Shown here piece by piece: positions 1 through 7,057 of a stretch of DNA of 15,661 nt. The stretch comes from JAFGLY01 sp041309225 (GTDB lineage: Bacteria; Myxococcota_A; UBA796; JAFGLY01): the NCBI GenBank assembly GCA_041309225.1, contig JBFYZZ010000095.1, positions 1 through 15,661 of the forward strand, given 5' to 3'. The translations under genes were made by a program, and so were the position numbers. How positions within the stretch are numbered: position 1 is the stretch's first letter; each line of letters starts with the position of its first letter. Below the pieces are notes generated by a model. The model searched no databases. It saw nothing but the letters and a program-made list of their open reading frames with translations, and had not been told where the DNA came from.

Positions 1-230
1 TCCACGTCGGTGTCGGCGTCGGCCTCCTCGCAATCGGGAGACCCGGCACACCCGTCGTCGTCGCAGTCGAACAGGCCGTCTCCGTCGTTGTCGGCCCCAT
101 CACTGCAGTCTCCCGACGAAGAGCCTTCGTCGGAGCCGGAGCAGGACGTGATCGCCAGGAGGAAGAGGAGCACGCTTCCGACGCTCGCATGGGGAAGGAG
201 ACTTCTCGGACAGGAGGACAGGCTGGACAT
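1..230 (-). CDS. MopE-motif lipoprotein, N-terminal part (cut by window edge)
   Basis: Only the first 76 codons are in the window; the gene continues beyond position 1. The start at 228-230 is preceded by GGAGG (238-242, 7-nt spacing). A second in-frame ATG at 255-257 is rejected because it overlaps the predicted -10 box. Residues 15-29 form a hydrophobic export signal ending in I-T-S-C, so Cys30 is a likely lipidation site and the product probably a secreted lipoprotein. After it come a Gly/Ser/Asp linker and an acidic Cys-containing stretch (about residues 41-67) of the DNDGDGLFDCDDDG type, as in MopE-like metal-binding motifs of myxobacteria and relatives. From Cys30 to about residue 66 it aligns without gaps to the gene at 499-2505, so the two are tandem paralogues. 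A calcium- or metal-binding role is inferred from the Asp pattern; the ligand and function are unknown. Confidence 0.85.
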   Translation of the reverse strand, partial: MSSLSSCPRSLLPHASVGSVLLFLLAITSCSGSDEGSSSGDCSDGADNDGDGLFDCDDDGCAGSPDCEEADADTDV

Positions 231-255
231 GGGAAGACCTCCAGGATGGGCCGCC

Positions 256-264
256 ATTCTATCA
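256..264 (-). promoter_or_regulatory. Extended -10 promoter of the partial lipoprotein gene
   Basis: The minus strand reads TGATAGAAT, an extended -10 element (TGn plus TAGAAT). It predicts a start near position 249, a leader of about 20 nt and the GGAGG site at 238-242 inside it. No good -35 is visible. The 11-mer CGTGATAGAAT recurs upstream of the large fic gene at 5359-5369. Confidence 0.5.
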
Positions 265-498
265 CGTCGTGCGAGGGCTCAGTCGGCCAACATCAACCCC
301 CCAATTGTCGGCTGCGTTCTCGCAGGGTTCTTGCCCGCGGCCTGATCGGGGCTCGTGAGCCGGCTGCGGGACGCCAGGCGGCGCGGAGCGCAGGGTCATG
401 GACGGTGGGCCTCAGAACGGCAAGAAATGCCACCGGACGCGCGGGCCTCGGTAGTGCAGTGGACAAGGCCGACGGCGGCGAGAGCAAGGAGGTGAGCG

Positions 499-2505
499 TC
501 ACTGCGCCATTTCGGCCGTGAGGAGGAGGTAGGCTGCGCCGGCGTCGCTACCGCTGTCGTCGTTGTAGCAGGCACCCACGAGGAAGTCACCGAGGCCGTC
601 CGAGTCCATGTCGCCCGCCGAGGCCACCGAGATACCGGCACGGTCGCCTGCGGCCGCGCCGAGGATCCGGGCATCCGCGCCCGAGAGGTCGAGGTTCCCT
701 GCGGGGGGCCCGTAGAGCAGGTAGACAGCCCCCGCGTCTGCGCCGCCGCTGTCGTGGTAGGGGGCGCCGATCAAGGAGTCGTCGCGCCCGTCTCCGTCAA
801 CGTCACCCGCCGAGGAAACCCACTTGCCCGCCTGATCGCCCGCCACCTCACCGATGTACTTCGCCTCTGCGACCCAGAGGGGCTCTTCTCCGGCAAACGG
901 CCCGAGGACGAGGTACGCGGCGCCTGCGTCACGACCTCCGGTGTCGTCGCTACTGGCGCCCAAGAGGACGTCACCATAGCCGTCCCCGTCCGCATCCCCT
1001 GCCGAGGCCACAGAGGAGCCGACACCACCTTTGTGAGGTACGAACATGGTGTCGGCGGCCGCGAGTTGGAGGTCACCGTAGAGGGGTCCGAGGAAGAGGT
1101 AGGCCTCTCTGGTCGAGGCGCCCACGAGGACGTCGGAATTGCCGTCCCCATCGACATCGCCCGCTGGGGCTACGCTCCGGCCGACTTCACCGGTCATCGT
1201 CTTTCCCAACAGCCTTGCATCCGCCTCCGTCAGGTCGAGATCGGACAGAATGGGCCCGTAGACGAGGTACGCGGCACCGCCCCCAAAGGCATGACCTGGG
1301 GCACCCACGAGGATGTCGGCGAAGCCGTCATCATCGACATCACCGGCGGAGGCTACCGATTTTCCGGCGAATTCCGAGTCGTCTTCCCCGACGAGCTTCG
1401 CGTCGGCAGTGCCGAGGTTCCGGTCGCCCGTGAGAGGTCCGTAGACGAGATAAACCGCACCCGCGCTTATATCGTAGTCATCACCGTTGAGAGCACCGAC
1501 GAGAAGGTCGTCATAGCCATCCGCATCGACGTCACCCGCCGAGGCCACTGAGTAGCCTGCGTAGTCATCCCGGTTCTCGCCGATGAGCTTCGCGTCCGCG
1601 GTCGCGAGTCCGAGGTCCTCCGATAAGGGTCCGTAGAGAAGATACGCCGCCCCCGCGTCGTTCCCCCCGTCGTCGTCGAACTGTGCACCCACGAACACGT
1701 CGACGAACCCGTCCTTGTTGACGTCGCCGGCCGAGGCCACGGAGAAACCTGCCTGATCGCCTGCGCCCTCACCGGTGATCACGATGCCCACGGTCCCAAG
1801 GTCGAAGGTCCCGGTGTACCGACAGGAGGAGGACTCGCCGTCACAGTCGTTGTCCACGCCGTCGCCGCAGACCTCGCGCTCTCCCGGGTTCACTCCGGCA
1901 TCGACGTCGTCACAGTCGGTGCCGGCCGCGCCCGTGCCCGGTGCTGTGGTGGAGCCGTACCCGTCCCCGTCGTAGTCCTGCATGCAGTCGGTGGCGGAGT
2001 CGTGCGGTGCCGCGCCCGGGAAAGCGGACGCGGCGTACAGGCCCACGTCCAGGCAGTCGGTGGACACGGCGGCCTCGCCCGGGTCGGCGCAGTCGACGTC
2101 GGAGCTGGTGATCACGGTGGTAGTTCCGAAGCCGTCCCCGTCGCCGTCCTGGTAGCAGTCGTCGCCACCGTCGCAGTCCTGGTCTACGCCGTCGGCCACG
2201 ACCTCGTCGGCGTATGGATGGACGTCCGGATCCTCGTCGTCGCAGTCCCCGTCACCGACGGTCCAGCCGTCGTGATCGTCGTCGGCGTCGGGATCCCCAC
2301 CCTCGCAGGCTGGCGATCCGGCACACCCGTCATCGTCGCAGTCGAAGAGACCGTCGCCGTCGTTGTCGGCCTCGTCCGAGCAGTCCCCGCTTCTGGTGCC
2401 CTCCTCGCGGGAGCCGCAGGCTACGAGGACGAGCGGTAGGAGAACAGAGGGGACGACCGTGACGAGAAATACGCGGGCGTTCGGGTGACGGGGCGGGCGT
2501 CCCAT
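499..2505 (-). CDS. MopE/FG-GAP repeat lipoprotein, seven-bladed propeller
   Basis: A 668-residue predicted surface lipoprotein. Residues 10-29 are a hydrophobic signal ending L-V-A-C, giving Cys30 as the lipidated residue. Residues 41-67 match the partial paralogue at 1-230. Two MopE-like Cys/Asp units follow (about 88-117 and 197-228, with DCDD and QDCDG/NDCDG signatures), and a related D-D-G-D-G segment lies at 118-185. From residue 250 there are seven FG-GAP repeats of about 62 residues. Each has G-x-S-V-x-S-A-G-D-x-D-x-D-G-x-x-D, a V-G-A strand and A-G-A-A-Y-L-x-Y-G-P. The fourth lacks the GAAY block, and the seventh ends at the C-terminus. Seven repeats fit a closed integrin-alpha-type beta-propeller with a Ca2+ loop per blade. 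The frame stays open upstream to 2868, but that part has no coding character, and AGGAGG at 2514-2519 fixes the start. A binding or structural role is likely; the partner is unknown. Confidence 0.93.
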   Translation of the reverse strand: MGRPPRHPNARVFLVTVVPSVLLPLVLVACGSREEGTRSGDCSDEADNDGDGLFDCDDDGCAGSPACEGGDPDADDDHDGWTVGDGDCDDEDPDVHPYADEVVADGVDQDCDGGDDCYQDGDGDGFGTTTVITSSDVDCADPGEAAVSTDCLDVGLYAASAFPGAAPHDSATDCMQDYDGDGYGSTTAPGTGAAGTDCDDVDAGVNPGEREVCGDGVDNDCDGESSSCRYTGTFDLGTVGIVITGEGAGDQAGFSVASAGDVNKDGFVDVFVGAQFDDDGGNDAGAAYLLYGPLSEDLGLATADAKLIGENRDDYAGYSVASAGDVDADGYDDLLVGALNGDDYDISAGAVYLVYGPLTGDRNLGTADAKLVGEDDSEFAGKSVASAGDVDDDGFADILVGAPGHAFGGGAAYLVYGPILSDLDLTEADARLLGKTMTGEVGRSVAPAGDVDGDGNSDVLVGASTREAYLFLGPLYGDLQLAAADTMFVPHKGGVGSSVASAGDADGDGYGDVLLGASSDDTGGRDAGAAYLVLGPFAGEEPLWVAEAKYIGEVAGDQAGKWVSSAGDVDGDGRDDSLIGAPYHDSGGADAGAVYLLYGPPAGNLDLSGADARILGAAAGDRAGISVASAGDMDSDGLGDFLVGACYNDDSGSDAGAAYLLLTAEMAQ

Positions 2506-2513
2506 GGTGGGAA

Positions 2514-2519
2514 CCTCCT
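2514..2519 (-). promoter_or_regulatory. Ribosome binding site fixing the start of the FG-GAP lipoprotein
   Basis: The minus strand reads AGGAGG, 8 nt before the ATG at 2503-2505. This is a full Shine-Dalgarno match and places the start directly ahead of the lipoprotein signal, excluding the 121 extra codons upstream. Confidence 0.85.
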
Positions 2520-2530
2520 GGACGGCCTCG

Positions 2531-2539
2531 ACTGTACCA
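2531..2539 (-). promoter_or_regulatory. Extended -10 promoter of the FG-GAP lipoprotein gene
   Basis: The minus strand reads TGGTACAGT, i.e. TGn plus TACAGT. The predicted start is near 2524, giving a short leader that contains the AGGAGG site. The layout matches the promoter of the paralogue. The -35 position is only a C-rich run, so recognition would depend on the extended -10. Confidence 0.4.
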
Positions 2540-2950
2540 CGGGGGGGCAGGGAGGGGGGGTCCTTCGCGGACACCATCGGGGCGAACGACAGGGACCCGG
2601 CGAGAGCTACCGTAGAACGAAGGCCACGGAGGGGCGGGGCGGGGCCGCGCGTCCAAGGCACCAGCTTGCAGGCTACCCTGGACCCCCGCCCCAGGTCCTC
2701 CAGGCCACAGGCCGCCCGGCGGCCAGCCAAGGAGGCCACCTCCCGACCCGCGCTCCCGATGAGACCGTGACGACAGTCCACACGGGCACCTCCGCCGCAG
2801 TCCCGGCCGAGGGATCGGCATGGACTACCACGGCGCTGTCGCCCCTCCCCTCCACGTCCAGACGGCACCGCAGGAAGCGCCCCTGGTGACGGCCAGCCGG
2901 GTAGGACCTGGAACTCTGGGCAGGGCTGACCTCGGGCATCGGTCGAGTCT

Positions 2951-2968
2951 CGTTACCGCGCGGTAACG
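2951..2968. repeat. Perfect 18-bp palindrome, probable operator
   Basis: CGTTACCGCGCGGTAACG is a perfect inverted repeat with no spacer. Length and symmetry resemble operators bound by dimeric repressors such as TetR-family proteins, but no such regulator is in the window. It lies over 440 bp from either flanking start codon. A half-site with one extra base (TCGTTACCGCGC) recurs at 12961-12972 and, inverted, at 15468-15479. Confidence 0.6.
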
Positions 2969-3387
2969 TGCTTTCGGTATGTTCGAGGCGGATCGGAGAT
3001 CCTGGCGGGGTCGGATCGGGCTCAGGTTCCCGGGACCCCCTGCTGTACTCGCCTCGAACGGGGGAAGGCCAGGGGTGGGCTCCGCTGTTGCCCTTTCGAC
3101 TAGAGTCGGGTCATCAGGTTGAGCTTGCTCGTGCACCACGGCCGGGGACACTACCTCAGGTTGGAGGGGAACAGCCATCCCGGATCCCGACCTGCGGCGT
3201 CCGGCGTGGCCAGCGGTCACGGCCCGGACCGCACCGGGTCAGGGGATAATCCACCCCGCAAGCACGAAGCGGAAGCGTGGAGGAGAATGGGAGGACGGCG
3301 TTGACATACACTCGCCTCTGACCCTGCGGAGCCGGGGGTATCACAGAGCGTGTCCGGCGTAAAGTAACGTTTATCGTCGATTTTCTC

Positions 3388-3416
3388 TTGACAGGATCGC
3401 ATGACCAAGGTAGGAC
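3388..3416 (+). promoter_or_regulatory. Weak promoter candidate ahead of the integration module
   Basis: A perfect TTGACA -35 (3388-3393) is followed after 17 bp by TAGGAC (3411-3416), which matches the -10 consensus at only three positions. It would serve the frame starting near 3508 and the integrase. Confidence 0.3.
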
Positions 3417-3507
3417 ATCAGCGTCCGGCCCGCGCGGGGTCGCCCCCCACGCCCGGGTGGCGGGGCCATGTTGGCCTCGCCCCCCACCCGGTCGGACGGG
3501 ATCGGCC

Positions 3508-4200
3508 GTGACCACTGGCGTCCTCCCTCGGATCGTCCTCCCCGCTCTGGCGCGGGTCCCCTCCCCACTGGCGTTCGGCCCTCTCCGGGCCCACGGTGAC
3601 GGGTGGGCACTCTTCGGGGAGACCCTCCTCTTCAAGTACAATCCGCACGACGTCGGTGCTGCCTCTTGGTTGAATGAGGTCCTCGCCGCGTGTCCCCTCC
3701 CCTCCACCGGCACCCAGCCGGTCACGTGCGCCTCCTGGCCGGCGGTCGAAGCGGTAGTGGCTGGTGAGGTTCAGCAGACCAGTGGCAGCCCACCTCCTGC
3801 TTCGATCCCGGACGTTTCACTCACCGTAGGGGCCAGTATCCTGGGTGAGACGCCCAGATCCCTCGGCGCCCTGATCAACGCGCTCGGCAAGGCAGGCGCG
3901 GCCGACCTGCTCCCCCGGTTCAAGGGGGTCGGAGGCCGAAGGCGCCACTGGCTTCTCCCCGGAGATCCCGACGCCCTGCGTCGGTGGCACAAGGAGGCGA
4001 CCGCATGGCTTCGATCCAGCCACACTCCGGCGGCAAGTACCGGGTCTTCTGGCGGGATCCGGACGGACGGCAGCACGGCCGCGTCTTCTCGTCGAAGCGG
4101 GAAGCGGAACGCTTCCGCGCGGAAGTCGCAGTCCGCGTCTCACGCGGCCTCCCTGGCCTCCCAGCGCGAACGGATCCGCTTCCTGCGGAAGAGGCCGTAG
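3508..4200 (+). CDS. Hypothetical protein overlapping integrase, possible excisionase-like DNA-binding protein
   Basis: A 230-residue frame from a GTG with only a weak purine stretch (GGACGGG) ahead of it. The start is uncertain, and the frame stays open further upstream. I recognise no family. Third codon positions are strongly G/C between about 3800 and 4004, as in real genes of this DNA. That part (about residues 100-165) has a predicted helical segment with L-G-E-T-P-R-S-L, then a basic R-F-K-G-V-G-G-R-R-R-H-W and R-R-W. This looks like a small helix-turn-helix with a basic wing, a type often found beside phage integrases as an excisionase. The last 65 residues overlap the integrase by 196 nt and are Ser/Arg-rich, as expected for an out-of-frame reading, so the original stop may have been lost by a frameshift. 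The function is a guess from position. Confidence 0.4.
   Translation: MTTGVLPRIVLPALARVPSPLAFGPLRAHGDGWALFGETLLFKYNPHDVGAASWLNEVLAACPLPSTGTQPVTCASWPAVEAVVAGEVQQTSGSPPPASIPDVSLTVGASILGETPRSLGALINALGKAGAADLLPRFKGVGGRRRHWLLPGDPDALRRWHKEATAWLRSSHTPAASTGSSGGIRTDGSTAASSRRSGKRNASARKSQSASHAASLASQRERIRFLRKRP
3991..3997 (+). promoter_or_regulatory. Ribosome binding site fixing the integrase start
   Basis: AAGGAGG lies 7 nt before the ATG at 4005-4007. It favours this start over the in-frame ATG at 3984, which has no comparable site. Confidence 0.85.
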
Positions 4201-5108
4201 CTGCCTACCTCGACTTCATCGCCACGCACCGGGCCCCGGGGTCCGAGCGCACCTACGAGTCCACGCTGAACCAGTTCGTGGCGTGGTGGTCCCACTCTGG
4301 TTCCCGGACCACGCAGATGACGGATCTCGACCTCACGACGCTGGAGGGGTGGTACGCGGCGATGACGAGATCGGGCAAGGTCGGCCAGCGCACGCGGGTG
4401 GGCTACGTCCGTCGTGTCTCCAAGTGGTGGGAGTGGACCGCGCGCAGGAACCCCTCCCGCTGCGCTCCGTGGGTTAGCCCGGACCTTCCGAGGAAGGTGG
4501 TCGCACCGAAACCGGTCGCCCCGTCCTGGCCCGAGATGGATGCCTGCGTTCAGGCCGCCCGTGATGGTGCAGCGCACCGACGCAGCACCCGAGACCCCGG
4601 CTGGGTCGAGCGCATCGCGATGGTCCTGCGGTTCACGGGCTTGCGGATCGAGCAGGCCTCCCTCCTGGAGTGGGACGACTTCGACCTCGACGCCGGAATC
4701 CTCCACGTCCGTGGCGAGACCGAGAAGACCAAGAAGGAGCGAACGGTTCCCATCAGTCCGCACCTGATCCAGTTCCTTGCCGGCCTCGGCCGCCGGGAAG
4801 GCCCGCTCTTCCACCGTGCCGGGGTGCCGGAGGCGAAGTGGATCAACCGTTGTTGGCGGGCGGCGAAGGTTCGACCGGCCATCCACGGCTGGCACGCCTT
4901 CCGGCGCGGGTTCGAGACCGGCCTCCTCGCAGGGGGTGTGGACCTCGTCCGCGTCCGGGCCCTCGTCGGCCACTCCTCTGGGGTAGACGACTCCTACATC
5001 GACGCGGCAGGCCTGGACCTGCGGGCGGCGGTCATGAAGATCCCGGCCGTCGGGGCCAGCCCGGCCCACGCGGTCTCCTTGGACGACTATCGGGAGGCGG
5101 TGCCGTGA
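4005..5108 (+). CDS. int: Tyrosine recombinase / phage-type integrase
   Basis: A 367-residue site-specific recombinase that would insert or excise a mobile element through a 3'-phosphotyrosine intermediate. Residues 1-50 resemble the short Arm-type N-terminal domain (G-K-Y-R-V-F-W-R-D, then K-R-E-A-E-R-F). Residues 60-150 are the core-binding domain, with Y-L-D-F near 70 and a Trp-rich helix near 140. The catalytic domain shows Arg214 in T-G-L-R, a Lys within the K-T-K-K-E-R-T-V-P-I hairpin (about 241-250), His297 and Arg300 in H-A-F-R, His323 in V-G-H-S, and nucleophile Tyr331. All six expected positions are filled, so the enzyme is probably active. The upstream frame overlaps its start. GTTACACG repeats lie 7 bp after the stop, and a defence island follows on the same strand, which suggests it mobilised that island. 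No attachment site pair is identifiable within the window. Confidence 0.93.
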   Translation: MASIQPHSGGKYRVFWRDPDGRQHGRVFSSKREAERFRAEVAVRVSRGLPGLPARTDPLPAEEAVAAYLDFIATHRAPGSERTYESTLNQFVAWWSHSGSRTTQMTDLDLTTLEGWYAAMTRSGKVGQRTRVGYVRRVSKWWEWTARRNPSRCAPWVSPDLPRKVVAPKPVAPSWPEMDACVQAARDGAAHRRSTRDPGWVERIAMVLRFTGLRIEQASLLEWDDFDLDAGILHVRGETEKTKKERTVPISPHLIQFLAGLGRREGPLFHRAGVPEAKWINRCWRAAKVRPAIHGWHAFRRGFETGLLAGGVDLVRVRALVGHSSGVDDSYIDAAGLDLRAAVMKIPAVGASPAHAVSLDDYREAVP

Positions 5109-5115
5109 CCCTCCT

Positions 5116-5134
5116 GTTACACGAACGTTACACG
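5116..5134 (+). repeat. Direct repeat GTTACACG x2, one helical turn apart
   Basis: GTTACACG occurs at 5116-5123 and 5127-5134, 11 bp start to start, beginning 7 bp after the integrase stop. Same-face spacing is typical of protein-binding sites. It could be an arm or excisionase site of the recombinase, but no second copy set is seen to confirm that. Confidence 0.45.
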
Positions 5135-5360
5135 GGCCATCCGGCGAGCATGGCTTTCCGCGTCTTCCAGGCGGACAGTTTCGGATTCTCTTCGAAATCA
5201 GAGTTCGCATGGCGACATGGCGGCTCCACTGAACAGCACTTCACCTCTCCGCGCGTGGCCCCCGCCACCACCTCCGGTCGCTGCCGAGAGACCCCGCGCC
5301 CTGACAGGCGTGAAATTTCTTCCGCGAATGAACTAGTTCCACAACATTTTCAGGCGTCCG

Positions 5361-5369
5361 TGATAGAAT
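5361..5369 (+). promoter_or_regulatory. Extended -10 promoter giving a near-leaderless fic mRNA
   Basis: TGATAGAAT is an extended -10 element ending 8 bp before the ATG at 5378. Transcription starting about 7 bp downstream would begin at, or 1-3 nt before, the start codon. No Shine-Dalgarno sequence precedes the gene, which fits leaderless translation. The local sequence upstream is AT-richer than the surroundings. Confidence 0.5.
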
Positions 5370-5377
5370 CCCCGCCC

Positions 5378-6943
5378 ATGCGGCTGAACGTACGCGACGG
5401 CTGGTGGCAGGACGAGCCCCCGGATCTCCCCGAGGGCGCCGAGCCCGTGGGCTACGCCTGGATGGTCAGGCAGCGGAACCTCGACGTCATGCCGCACCAC
5501 CGGTGGTCGTTCGCCGCCCGGATCGGAGGGCGCCGGTCCATCGAGTTCCAGGGCCTCACCTGGGAGGTCTTCCCGGCCTCCTACAAGCCCGACGGGGTGG
5601 CCGAGCAGGTGGAGTTCGCGCTCAAGTACGACGGCGTGAACCTGGAGATCCTGCGCGCCTGGTTCGAGACGCTGGCGGTGGACGAGGTGGAGCGGATCGA
5701 GGCCTGGGTCCGCGCTTCCCCGACGAGCGGCTACGCGCGCCGCGCCTGGTTCCTCTTCGAGTGGCTCACCGGCCGCGAGCTCGCGCTGAAGGATGCACCT
5801 CCCGCGGCCTACGTCCCTGTGCTCGATCCCGAGTCCCACCACGTGGCGGAAGGCGTCCGCAGCCGACGCCACCGGGTGCTCGACAACCTCCTCGGAAGCC
5901 GCGACTTCTGCGCCCTCATCCGGCGCACGCCGGCGCTCGACCGCTTCGCAGGGCTGGGTCTCGCGCGCCGGATCGAGGAGATCCTGGCCCGGCCGGACGC
6001 CGACACCCTCGCCCGGGTGGTCTCCTACCTCTACACCAAGGAGACCCGCTCCTCCTTCGAGATCGAGCAGGAGAAGCCCACCACCGATCGGCTCCGGCGC
6101 TTCGTCGAAGTGCTCCGCGGTGCCCACCAGTGGGCGGACCTCACCGACGCCGACCTCGTCCGCCTCCAGAACCTCATCGTCGTCGACCCGCGGAACCGCG
6201 CCGTCGCCTGGCGGGAGTGCCAGAACTACGTCGGTGGACCGGGCCCGCGGGACATCGCCTTCGTCACGCCCCGGCCCGTCGACCTGCCTCCCATGATGAC
6301 CGCGTGGCTGCGCATGGTCGCCCGCGCCGTGGCCTCGGACCTCGACCCGGTGGTAGCGGCGGCGGCCGTGGCCTTCACGTTCGTCTACCTCCACCCGTTC
6401 GAGGACGGAAACGGCCGCATCCACAGGTTCCTCGTCCACTACGTCCTGGCTCGCAAGCACTTCTCGCCGCCCGGCTTCCTCCTGCCGGTGTCGGCGACGA
6501 TGCTCGCGCGCATGCGCGAGTACGACGACGCGCTCGAACGCTTCTCCATGCCGCTGATGACCCGGCTCCGCTACGAGTTGAACGACGAGTACTTCACCGT
6601 CGAGGTGCTCCACGACTCGTCCGGCTACTACCGATACCCCGACCTCACGGCCCAGGCCGAGGCCCTCTACGGCTGGGTCGAGCGCACCGTCGAGGAAGAG
6701 ATCCCCAGAGAGTTGGCTTTCCTGCTCGCATGGCACGATGCCCGGCGGCGCGTGGCAGAGATCGTTGAGATGCCGGACCCCCAGGCCGAGCACTTCGTGA
6801 CCCGCTGCCTGGAGAACCGCGGCCGGCTCTCGAAGGGCCGCCGTCGCAAGGACTTCGAAGCCCTCACCGACGACGAGATCCGTACCATGGAGGATGCCGT
6901 GCGCGCCGCCATGATCGCCCAGGGCATGGAGGTGGGCCCATGA
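5378..6943 (+). CDS. fic: Large Fic-domain protein (probable AMPylase)
   Basis: A 521-residue protein. Fic enzymes transfer AMP or another nucleotide moiety to hydroxyl side chains of target proteins. The catalytic motif is complete at residues 339-350, H-P-F-E-D-G-N-G-R-I-H-R, with His339 as general base, Asp343 for Mg2+, and Arg347 and Arg350 for phosphates. About 110 residues earlier, S-F-E-I-E-Q (226-231) fits the class II inhibitory helix pattern (S/T)xxxE(G/N), with Gln in the last position; Glu230 would block ATP gamma-phosphate binding. Residues 1-215 form a long N-terminal region that I cannot assign, and 440-521 a charged helical tail. No small antitoxin gene is adjacent, consistent with built-in inhibition. 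The start is the first ATG after a predicted promoter; the frame is open far upstream, but that part is integrase shadow. The gene is separate from the hsd operon (114 bp to hsdR). The target is unknown. Confidence 0.9.
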   Translation: MRLNVRDGWWQDEPPDLPEGAEPVGYAWMVRQRNLDVMPHHRWSFAARIGGRRSIEFQGLTWEVFPASYKPDGVAEQVEFALKYDGVNLEILRAWFETLAVDEVERIEAWVRASPTSGYARRAWFLFEWLTGRELALKDAPPAAYVPVLDPESHHVAEGVRSRRHRVLDNLLGSRDFCALIRRTPALDRFAGLGLARRIEEILARPDADTLARVVSYLYTKETRSSFEIEQEKPTTDRLRRFVEVLRGAHQWADLTDADLVRLQNLIVVDPRNRAVAWRECQNYVGGPGPRDIAFVTPRPVDLPPMMTAWLRMVARAVASDLDPVVAAAAVAFTFVYLHPFEDGNGRIHRFLVHYVLARKHFSPPGFLLPVSATMLARMREYDDALERFSMPLMTRLRYELNDEYFTVEVLHDSSGYYRYPDLTAQAEALYGWVERTVEEEIPRELAFLLAWHDARRRVAEIVEMPDPQAEHFVTRCLENRGRLSKGRRRKDFEALTDDEIRTMEDAVRAAMIAQGMEVGP

Positions 6944-7057
6944 GTCCCGGACCCGGGCGCCCAACGGCCTTGTGGAAGGATGGCGCTGGGAGAGCCAGGA
7001 AACTGGCGTAGGCACCTTGACCTACCGAAAAGCAAATAGGGACGTGCCGGAGGAGGC

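Larger units (their letters stand above)
2506..3507. other. About 1 kb with no convincing gene
   Basis: This stretch separates the divergent lipoprotein and integration modules. Short open frames occur on both strands, but none has a good ribosome binding site or a recognisable protein. It contains the lipoprotein promoter near 2535, an 18-bp palindrome at 2951-2968, an isolated TTGACA at 3301-3306 without a matching -10, and a weak promoter candidate at 3388-3416. I see no tRNA, rRNA or CRISPR repeats. It could hold the left end of the mobile island or a small RNA, but nothing in the sequence proves either. Confidence 0.6.

Noticed and set aside
754..2439. Plus-strand open frames across the FG-GAP lipoprotein
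   Set aside because: They are antisense reads of the Asp/Gly repeat codons and reproduce the repeat periodicity as Val/Arg-rich strings; no ribosome sites.
2506..2868. 121-codon N-terminal extension of the FG-GAP lipoprotein
   Set aside because: It would bury the lipoprotein signal inside the protein, and it runs over the predicted promoter and the AGGAGG site.
3301..3306. TTGACA as a promoter -35 element
   Set aside because: No -10-like hexamer lies 16-18 bp downstream.
3388..3390. TTG start codon for the putative excisionase
   Set aside because: The TTG is the beginning of a perfect TTGACA -35 hexamer and has no ribosome site; the following 40 codons look non-coding.
3156..3725. Minus-strand 189-codon frame opposite the putative excisionase
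   Set aside because: No ribosome site, low-complexity Arg/Pro/Gly content and no recognisable domain; it also runs into the gene-free region.
4670..5377. Upstream in-frame extension of the large Fic protein
   Set aside because: The frame is open through the integrase, but that part is an out-of-frame shadow of it. A promoter and the first ATG with a conserved-looking N-terminus lie at 5361-5380.
2506..5377. tRNA gene as integrase target
   Set aside because: No T-loop GTTCNANNC with a matching acceptor stem found by eye in the gene-free stretches.
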